Shown here piece after piece: positions 14,813 through 20,166 of a stretch of 20,166 nucleotides of DNA. Location: NCBI GenBank assembly GCA_002368805.1, contig DFFH01000134.1, positions 1 to 20,166 on the forward strand, written 5' to 3'. The notes beneath the pieces were generated by a model. That model had not been told where the DNA came from. It saw only the letters and a program-made list of their open reading frames with translations, and made no database searches. Each line of letters starts with the position of its first letter. The stretch's first letter is position 1. The translations under genes and the position numbers were made by a program. Source of the stretch: Mageeibacillus sp. UBA3781 (lineage in GTDB: Bacteria; Bacillota; Clostridia; Saccharofermentanales; Saccharofermentanaceae).

Positions 14813-14912
14813 TCTCTATAGGAAAAAGAAAAGGGAAACAGATGCGGCCGCGACCGGGAAAGCCCACACACGAAAACCGCGCACGGGGCAGCATCACCAA
14901 AAGGGAGATCTC

Positions 14913-15548
14913 ATGAACAAGGATAAAAGACGAATCATGCTGGCAGGCTTCATCCTTCTGAGCCTTTTGTTCTCATTTGCAGGATACTTTATTGCCAAGA
15001 ATAACTCATATCAGAATTACAAGTCCGGTAAGTATTTTTTCCGTGAAAAAGCACAGACCTGGAGTTCGACGGATCCATATGAGATCCTGAGTGAGGACTC
15101 CCTGAATACAGATTATTCCGACCCCCGGAATCTTCTTTTGAGAACAAATAATGAGACTGTCTATGCATATGATCCTGACGGTCCGCTCTGCACTGTCATC
15201 AACGGCAAGCAGACGATCGAGGGCTTCCCTATCGGCAACCTCAATTTCGAAAACGAAGATCTCGGAAACTTCTACGGCACCAAGCAGTATTCTTCCGGCG
15301 AATACTTCGATCTTCTCGACAGCCTCTCGAAAGCAGAACTGGACAGTCCCCGTGTCAGCACGAAAAAAATGGTCGCTTATAAATCCGCGATCAAAAATAC
15401 GATCCTGCTGTTCATCGTTGATCTTTCTCTGGCCATCGCGATCTACGTATTCTTTAAAATGGATTTTGTGAAAGCGATCGACGCTGTCTTAATCATCGGC
15501 GCTCTCGTCAGCTTTATCTTCAATATCATAACCGCTCTCAAATTCTGA
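14913..15548 (+). CDS. Hypothetical membrane protein, 211 residues
   Basis: The ATG at 14913-14915 follows an AAGGGAG SD. The open frame extends to 14595 upstream, but that part crosses the terminator and repeat array and is not coding. The protein has an N-terminal membrane segment (about 8-28), an external domain of about 130 residues rich in Asp, Tyr, Ser and Asn, and two C-terminal membrane segments (about 163-181 and 188-209) ending ITALKF. I do not recognise the family. Its last 60 bases overlap the end of the opposing gene at 15489-16139. The membrane segments are encoded in that overlap, so this reading is likely the older one. Confidence 0.75.
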   Translation: MNKDKRRIMLAGFILLSLLFSFAGYFIAKNNSYQNYKSGKYFFREKAQTWSSTDPYEILSEDSLNTDYSDPRNLLLRTNNETVYAYDPDGPLCTVINGKQTIEGFPIGNLNFENEDLGNFYGTKQYSSGEYFDLLDSLSKAELDSPRVSTKKMVAYKSAIKNTILLFIVDLSLAIAIYVFFKMDFVKAIDAVLIIGALVSFIFNIITALKF

Positions 15549-16139
15549 CGACGCTTCCGCCACTCCTTCTTCGCGCTCGCCGGGAGCGCTCTTCGCATCC
15601 GCTTCATCCGCGTCCGCACCGTCTTCGCACCCGATCTTTTTTGCTTCCTGCAGCACCACGATCCCCTTCTTCGGGTCTGCCGGCGAATAGAACACGGGGA
15701 TCTTCGTATTCTCGTACTTTTCTTTATTCTCAGAGAGCATCTTCTGAAGCTTCGGCTCGCAGCCATCTTCGTAGTCTCCATATGCACTGAGTACGATCTG
15801 AAGCTGCTGCCTGCTTCCGTCGTCCACATCATAAGTGACCCTGGCAAATACCATCGGCAGCGGACTTTTATCGTCGAGGAACACTTCTTCCACCGTACCC
15901 TCCGTAAGCGGCCAGCGTCTGACACGGATAAGCCAGGAGATGCACATATAGAGCATGATCAGAAGCGGAATCGAAAAGATCGTCGCTGCGGCAGTCATCG
16001 CCCTTCGCACCGATCCGGGAAGCGCATACACCAGCCACCAGAGAAGTACCAGTCCGCCAATCGAAACCAGCATCATCAGAAGTTCTTTTTTCAGATCGCG
16101 GCGGAATAATCTTTTTCTAATCTGCTTTTCGTTCTCCAT
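15489..16139 (-). CDS. DUF3592-like membrane protein, 216 residues
   Basis: Two membrane segments (about 20-40 and 50-71) are followed by a soluble domain at about 78-165. This resembles DUF3592 proteins: an EGTVEEVF strand at the start, a VTYDVDDG strand in the middle, and a closing VFYSPADPKKG, like the family's 'V.V.YNP.NP'. Function is unknown. Residues 172-216 are an acidic low-complexity tail. Its last 19 codons lie antisense to the opposing membrane gene, so the tail may have arisen by stop-codon loss. The ATG at 16137-16139 has only a weak SD-like GAAGAAAG, and no clear promoter is seen upstream. Confidence 0.75.
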   Translation of the reverse strand: MENEKQIRKRLFRRDLKKELLMMLVSIGGLVLLWWLVYALPGSVRRAMTAAATIFSIPLLIMLYMCISWLIRVRRWPLTEGTVEEVFLDDKSPLPMVFARVTYDVDDGSRQQLQIVLSAYGDYEDGCEPKLQKMLSENKEKYENTKIPVFYSPADPKKGIVVLQEAKKIGCEDGADADEADAKSAPGEREEGVAEASSEFESGYDIEDKADESADD

Positions 16140-16250
16140 CTTTCTTCGTTCCCCATTAAATCTCGCTCCGGTCCGCCCGGCATGATCACAGCGTTCCCGA
16201 CCGAAGCATTTTCATTCGCGCCCGCGGCCGGCGCCGCATCTATCTTACCA

Positions 16251-16291
16251 TAAAAGAACCTCCCCGGGGGTGAAGCTTTTCCCGGGGAGGT
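16251..16291 (-). terminator. Terminator after the sensor-like lipoprotein gene
   Basis: On the minus strand ACCTCCCCGGG pairs perfectly with CCCGGGGAGGT (11 bp) around a 12-base loop containing AAAAGCTTCACC, then TTCTTTTA. It lies about 40 bases past the lipoprotein stop. Confidence 0.9.
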
Positions 16292-16328
16292 CCGAACTGT
16301 ATGGATCGGGGATCTCAATATCTGTTCA

Positions 16329-17738
16329 TCAATATCTATCTGAATAGTTGAAGAAGTATGTTGTTTCACGGATGAATTCACCGCCGCCGAAATCTTTCGT
16401 GAAATCGTACCTGGAGTCGATGTCCCTGGCATTACACTCTTCAAATGTCATCTTGATGCCGTCATCAAGAAGCTCAATCGTGCATTTTCTGTAGTAGCTC
16501 TCGCCCGGATCGCGTCTGGAGTTCCGGTTTTCGTCATAATAGCCCTGGTAGTAGAATACTCCGACATTTCCCTCCATCGGGATCTGTACCTGTTCCAAAT
16601 AAGCTGTTCTATTGACCCACAGGGTGATCTGCGCTTTATCATTATTCTTCGTCGGTCCACAGAATGTGAAGTGCACTGTGTCAGAGAGATTTCTATAGTT
16701 TCCGTTGTACTGCTCATAATCAGAGATATCATATCTTTGATTCGGCTTATATCCTTCACGCATTTGGTAGAACTGATCATCTGTCGGAACATATCCCTTG
16801 GCGAGGTAATCCCAGGCAGTCAGGGCATCGATATAACCTTCGAGCGGATAGCCATAGTAAACGAGTTCTTCATCAACATGTTTACCGGTTTTTTTATCGA
16901 CAAGATCTTCGAGTGTGAACTTTGTCGGGGAATCATAACAATCGTTATACTGTACCAGGTAGTAGATCGTGTTTTGATTCGGCTTATAGTAGTAGCATGC
17001 GCCCTGGCCGGAATAAATATTACTCATCGCACTCACTACTTGTCCGTCCTTATATGTATAAACAAAAAGTTCGCTGGCGTTATCCATACCACGGCGGTCA
17101 GAGATCACGAGTTCCGGGTAACCGTCTCCATCGAGGTTCAGGAACGCAAATTTTACCTTATACATACCGTGACCGTTCTCGTCGAGATACGCTTTAACGT
17201 ACGGCTCGTAATCTGCGAAGCAGTTTTTAAGATCGAGCTCACTGGGAGCCTTCGGGGCTTCCGTCTCTTTCGGCTGAGTCTGCTCGGGCGTTGTCGCCGG
17301 AGCCTCCGTTGCCTTCGGGGCTTCCGTTGCCTTCGGAGCTTCTGTTGCCTTCGGAGCTTCTGTCGCCTTCGGCGCCTTCGTCTCGTTTGTCTTCGGGGTC
17401 TTTGTTTCCTTCTGCTTCGGAGCAGTTTCCGGTCTTTCCGTCGGAGCCTGTGTCCCAGCAACTTCCGGCTGTGTCTCCGAAGTGATCTCTACTGTCGTAT
17501 CCTCCGGCTCGGACTCTACCGTTGCGACCGGATCTGCGGACGTGTCTCTGGAAGCGTCTTTTACATCTGCATCTGCAGGAGCTGCTTTTCCGTCATCCAC
17601 AACGACCTCTACATTTTCCGCCATACTGGAGACCATCTCTCCGACGTCACCATTCAGTTTCAGTGTACATCCTGTTGCTGCCACGGCCATCATCGTCGCC
17701 AGCGCTGCTGCTGTAACTTTGACTTTCATCTTTTTCAT
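16329..17738 (-). CDS. Lipoprotein sharing the ectodomain of the adjacent M56 receptor
   Basis: This 469-residue lipoprotein has a signal peptide with the lipobox AATGC (Cys24). A Thr/Pro/Lys/Glu linker (about 50-168) holds four exact KATEAP units (124-147). Two external regions follow. Region A (about 172-335) contains NLDGDGYPELVI (201-212), a Ca-binding-type acidic loop. Region B (about 343-469) contains YNGNYRN, LWVNRTAYLEQ, GVFYYQGYYDEN, YYRKCTIELLDDGIK and GGEFIR. Both regions align by eye with residues about 331-495 and 540-655 of the M56 receptor, especially region B. The SD is GGAGG. The promoter has three BlaI/MecI-type palindromes and the gene has its own terminator, so it is a single-gene, probably repressor-controlled unit. 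The ligand is unknown. Confidence 0.88.
   Translation of the reverse strand: MKKMKVKVTAAALATMMAVAATGCTLKLNGDVGEMVSSMAENVEVVVDDGKAAPADADVKDASRDTSADPVATVESEPEDTTVEITSETQPEVAGTQAPTERPETAPKQKETKTPKTNETKAPKATEAPKATEAPKATEAPKATEAPATTPEQTQPKETEAPKAPSELDLKNCFADYEPYVKAYLDENGHGMYKVKFAFLNLDGDGYPELVISDRRGMDNASELFVYTYKDGQVVSAMSNIYSGQGACYYYKPNQNTIYYLVQYNDCYDSPTKFTLEDLVDKKTGKHVDEELVYYGYPLEGYIDALTAWDYLAKGYVPTDDQFYQMREGYKPNQRYDISDYEQYNGNYRNLSDTVHFTFCGPTKNNDKAQITLWVNRTAYLEQVQIPMEGNVGVFYYQGYYDENRNSRRDPGESYYRKCTIELLDDGIKMTFEECNARDIDSRYDFTKDFGGGEFIRETTYFFNYSDRY
17298..17369. repeat. Four 18-bp coding repeats (KATEAP)
   Basis: Four in-frame units encode KATEAP in the lipoprotein linker. The DNA copies differ only at a few third positions, so copy number could vary by slippage without breaking the frame. 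Confidence 0.9.
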
Positions 17739-17818
17739 TTTATTTATCCTCCGATAAAACCTATTTCCCAGTTGTTTTAGCTTCGTTTTATTGATATCCT
17801 TTGCAACATTGCAAGGTC

Positions 17819-17891
17819 ATTCTACACATGTAGTACTACCGTGTCAATAGATTTTTCTACATTTGTAGAAATTTTTTCTACTTTTGTAGAA
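17819..17891 (-). promoter_or_regulatory. Strong promoter with three BlaI/MecI-type operators
   Basis: The minus strand has a near-consensus promoter: TTGACA (17842-17847), a 17-bp spacer and TAGAAT (17819-17824). Three palindromes surround it. Operator 1, CTACACATGTAG (17822-17833), covers the -10 edge and spacer. Operator 2, TTTCTACATTTGTAGAAA (17854-17871), has perfect 8-bp arms. Operator 3, TTCTACTTTTGTAGAA (17876-17891), has 6-bp arms. Operators 2 and 3 are 21 bp apart centre to centre, two helical turns, just upstream of the -35. TACAnnTGTA with flanking pyrimidine/purine arms is the known BlaI/MecI operator form. An imperfect palindrome (17798-17816, TTGCAACATTGCAA core) sits near the transcript start. 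Confidence 0.8.
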
Positions 17892-17923
17892 TTTTTTGTT
17901 CGGGAAAAGCACTCGCAAACGAC

Positions 17924-17969
17924 GGAAAAGGCTGTCCCCTCTGCGTTTGCCGTGTTCGGGAACAGCCTT
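17924..17969 (-). terminator. Probable terminator after the M56 receptor gene
   Basis: AAGGCTGT (17928-17935) pairs with ACAGCCTT (17962-17969), the stem partly extended by C/G bases. On the minus strand the stem is followed by TTCC, giving CCTTTTCC. It lies about 160 bases past the receptor stop, beyond three repeat copies, and just before the lipoprotein operators. This suggests the two genes are transcribed separately. Confidence 0.6.
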
Positions 17970-18000
17970 CTGTTGTTTTATAAAAATCTATAATTTCAGG

Positions 18001-18110
18001 GGTAAGTGCTTTTCGAGCGGAAAAATCGCGCCTAAGAAGCAGTAGTGCTTCTCGAGCGTAAGGATCGCGCCCGACTTCGCGCTTAAGATGCAGCAAGTGC
18101 TTTTCGAGTC
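18001..18110. repeat. Three direct AAGTGCTTTTCGAG repeats after the M56 gene
   Basis: Cores lie at 18006-18013, 18045-18052 (one change, GTGCTTCT) and 18097-18104. The first two share the downstream GAGCGnAAnnATCGCGCC. Spacing is 39 and 52 bp. With the inverted copy at 17905-17912, four copies lie between the receptor and lipoprotein genes. Confidence 0.85.
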
Positions 18111-18125
18111 AGCGCTTAGGAACGC

Positions 18126-20166
18126 TCAGGAAGATCTCGAGGAGAACGGATAGAAAAGTGTACCGGCCCTGATGAACTCGCCGCCAGCAAATACCGAAGA
18201 CACGTCTTTCGATAACTCAAACTCGTTACTATTCACATCCTCGATCGTTATCTTGACGCCATCCGGAAGAAGCTCGATCGTTGCTTTCCGGTAGAATTCC
18301 TCTCCATCATCGATCACGCCATTCCAGTTTTCATCCTTTACGCCCTTATAATAGAAGATTCCGATATTATCCTCAAACTCAACTATCGCCTGCTCAAGAT
18401 TTGCCGTCCGGTTGACCCACAGGTTCACTTCGATCAGGTTGGCACGGACATAAAAAAGATAAAGAATCTCGCCTCCGCCATTCACAACATAATTGCCGTT
18501 ATAGAGGCTGTAATCAGCGATCGGTTCTCTCTGCGGCTGATATCTGGCCGGGGTCTGCTCCGGCGGTTCCGTCGTAGTAGCAGGCTCTTCCGTCGGAGTA
18601 GGCGTTGGCGCCTCTGTCGGCTGCGGTGTAGGAGTAGGCGTAAACGGCGCATACTGCGGATGCTTCTCATACTTATTATCCATCGGGATGTTTCCGCTCT
18701 TCAGATAACCGATCACGGTATCGCCATCTTCATAGCCCATCATGAGCCAGTTCGGAGTATCTTTCGTATAATCGGTATCTATACCATTCGCGCCCCGGAT
18801 ATAGTTATCCATCGTTTTTCTCTCCACGAGATATGGAGTCGCCGGATCATCGGTCTGCGGCCTTCTGTACTGGCAGATCGCATCCTGATAGGGCTGATAG
18901 CAGAAGAAATACACATAAGCGCCTTCTCCGGCAACAGAGCTCAGCACCAGCTGCTCCCGGCCATTTCTAAAGGTATATAAATATATGCAGTAAGCATCCT
19001 TCTGATCCGCTTTAGGCTCTGTCATCAGAAGTTCCGGGATATCATCTCCATCCACATGGATCAGTGTTAACTTTGCCTCCCGGCTATCTGTCTGCAGATC
19101 CTCGATGAGCTTTATATATGCCTGCGCATAGTCAGAAAGCGGAGCGGTGCTCTCCGAAGGTTCTTCCGTCTCCGAAGGCGTTTCGGAAGGTGTTGTTTCT
19201 TCGGTGCTTTCTGTACTATCTACGGTTTCCGACGTACTTTCTTCTGTGATTTTCTCTGTCACTTCCGCTTCAGCCGGGCTTCTTCCCAGTTTCGCGAAAT
19301 AATCCTCCGCCGGCGATCCGAACGATCTGGACGAGGCGAAGAATACGACGCTGAAAGTGATAATGATCGCGAGGACCGGCATGAACTTCGATACTTTCCG
19401 GTTATTCAGCAGGTTCTTGATGCGGAGCTTCGTCTCCATCCCGCCGAATCCCAGGCCGCTGAAAGCCGTGCTCTCCAGGAACGTTCCGCCGGAGTCCGCG
19501 GCGGCATGCTTGACCAGCGACATGCAGTATTCCTTGACCATGTCCATGTCAAAAGAATCCGTCGTCTCTTCATCGACGCGCATCTCGATATCCGCGCACA
19601 GCATAACGAAAGCCAGCCATACCAGTGGATTGAACCAGTGGATGCACAGCACGGCGTAGCTGATGAGCTTGATGATGCCGTCTTTATTCTTAATATGTGT
19701 CCATTCGTGATTGAGGATATATTCCTTCTCATCTTCGTCGAAATGCTTCGGGATAAAGATCTTCGGATTAACAAATCCGATCACGAACGGCGACTTAATG
19801 TCGGTCGTGAAATAACTGCCGTCATAGGATCTCGAGCTCCAGCGCGCCTTCGAATAGAAGATCACATAACGCACGCCGAAGAGCACGATCAGTCCGACGA
19901 TGACCAGAAGCCATACATATGCGATCACACGGAAGGCCTGCGCCTGCTTTGAGTTGAGTCTTGCGGGCTCCTCTTCGATCGCAGCAGTCTCCGCCTTATT
20001 GGCATCGCCTGCTCCCGCTTTCTCCGCGCCTCCATTTTCCGCCTCTACATCCATTTCGTCGGCAAAAGCACCTGCCCCGGAAGCGTCAGAAGTAGCGGCA
20101 GTGTCTGCGCCGGCATTTCCTGTGTTCACTGAAACTGCGCCACCTTCTTCGTCCGAGTTCTTTTCC
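18126..20166 (-). CDS. BlaR1/MecR1-type M56 metallopeptidase receptor with novel ectodomain, N-terminus outside window
   Basis: The frame is open to the right edge. Twelve more codons precede the GTG at 20127-20129, so the true start and first membrane helices are outside. Numbering from that GTG: residues 1-55 are an acidic Ala/Gly/Glu insert, a membrane helix spans 67-90, and the zinc site is HEWTH (141-145) with probable third ligand Glu182 (CADIEMRVDEE). A further helix lies at 250-267, then a Ser/Thr/Glu linker (285-329), region A (331-495, HVDGDDIPELLM), a Pro/Thr linker, and region B (538-667, LWVNRTANLEQ, IFYYKG, GGEFIR). BlaR1-type receptors detect a ligand outside and trigger cleavage of a BlaI repressor. 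Here the usual penicillin-binding domain is replaced by regions homologous to the neighbouring lipoprotein. Confidence 0.92.
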   Translation of the reverse strand, partial: EKNSDEEGGAVSVNTGNAGADTAATSDASGAGAFADEMDVEAENGGAEKAGAGDANKAETAAIEEEPARLNSKQAQAFRVIAYVWLLVIVGLIVLFGVRYVIFYSKARWSSRSYDGSYFTTDIKSPFVIGFVNPKIFIPKHFDEDEKEYILNHEWTHIKNKDGIIKLISYAVLCIHWFNPLVWLAFVMLCADIEMRVDEETTDSFDMDMVKEYCMSLVKHAAADSGGTFLESTAFSGLGFGGMETKLRIKNLLNNRKVSKFMPVLAIIITFSVVFFASSRSFGSPAEDYFAKLGRSPAEAEVTEKITEESTSETVDSTESTEETTPSETPSETEEPSESTAPLSDYAQAYIKLIEDLQTDSREAKLTLIHVDGDDIPELLMTEPKADQKDAYCIYLYTFRNGREQLVLSSVAGEGAYVYFFCYQPYQDAICQYRRPQTDDPATPYLVERKTMDNYIRGANGIDTDYTKDTPNWLMMGYEDGDTVIGYLKSGNIPMDNKYEKHPQYAPFTPTPTPQPTEAPTPTPTEEPATTTEPPEQTPARYQPQREPIADYSLYNGNYVVNGGGEILYLFYVRANLIEVNLWVNRTANLEQAIVEFEDNIGIFYYKGVKDENWNGVIDDGEEFYRKATIELLPDGVKITIEDVNSNEFELSKDVSSVFAGGEFIRAGTLFYPFSSRSS

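Larger units (their letters stand above)
217..20071. repeat. Dispersed AAAAGCAC (GAAAAGCACTYGCYCC) repeat family, 25 exact cores
   Basis: Start positions of the exact 8-mer on either strand: 217, 859, 977, 1252, 2041, 2778, 2831, 3898, 4449, 6749, 7679, 8425, 9706, 10235, 10280, 12509, 13348, 13935, 14639, 14668, 14697, 17905, 18006, 18097 and 20064. One-mismatch copies are at 14726 and 18045. Copies between genes share a longer consensus with C or G runs after CACTYG. Copies inside genes occur in at least two reading frames (KAP/AF and VL), so the DNA rather than the peptide seems to be the conserved unit. Orientation is mixed. By-eye counting may have missed or misplaced a few. Confidence 0.85.

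Noticed and set aside
14595..14912. N-terminal extension of the 211-residue membrane protein
   Set aside because: It would start within the terminator and translate the 29-bp repeats. ATG 14913 has a good SD followed by a membrane helix.
16671..17780. 369-residue plus-strand ORF
   Set aside because: Antisense to the lipoprotein. Its Leu/Arg repeats mirror the KATEAP codons, and no SD is present.

Overview
The window looks like chromosomal DNA from a Gram-positive bacterium of the class Clostridia, probably Lachnospiraceae or a close relative. This rests on lipoprotein signal peptides, purine-rich Shine-Dalgarno (SD) sites, and the family mix: YitT, CmpB-like membrane protein, PF16962-type ABC exporter, BlaR1/M56 receptor, GH127. 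No rRNA, tRNA, phage gene, transposase or CRISPR array was seen. Most genes are on the minus strand. Two run off the window: a barnase-like lipoprotein at the left edge and an M56 receptor at the right edge.

Left part (1-4900): a secreted barnase-type ribonuclease; a tandem field of hairpin-forming repeats; a two-gene ABC exporter operon with a TGATG overlap; and a PfkB-family kinase whose SD directly abuts a 16-bp RNA stem-loop. Middle (4900-11700): a secreted transglutaminase-like protein coupled to a previously uncalled 35-residue peptide; a zinc-ribbon membrane protein; a GH127 beta-L-arabinofuranosidase-like enzyme; a CmpB-like membrane protein; and a flavodoxin-fold NAD(P)H oxidoreductase behind a 17-bp palindrome. 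Right part (11700-20166): a repeat-rich intergenic region, a YitT protein, a TetR-type regulator divergent from a 64-residue orphan ORF, two small membrane proteins that overlap tail to tail, and a linked pair at the end.

That pair is the most interesting system. A BlaR1/MecR1-type M56 receptor (18126 to beyond the edge) carries a two-part external domain instead of a penicillin-binding domain. The adjacent lipoprotein (16329-17738) carries a homologous two-part external domain. The lipoprotein promoter (TTGACA-17-TAGAAT) is overlapped and flanked by three palindromes of the BlaI/MecI type (CTACA..TGTAG). This suggests a self-contained circuit in which a BlaI-like repressor, probably encoded just past the right edge, controls a lipoprotein that shares its ectodomain with the receptor.

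The second strong theme is repeats. The 8-mer AAAAGCAC occurs 25 times by eye on either strand, against about 0.6 expected by chance with even base use. The longer form is GAAAAGCACTYGCYCC. It lies between genes singly and in tandem arrays, and also inside genes, often in low-complexity protein inserts. A separate hairpin family (TAGGCTA...TAGCCTA) shows paired substitutions in its stems.
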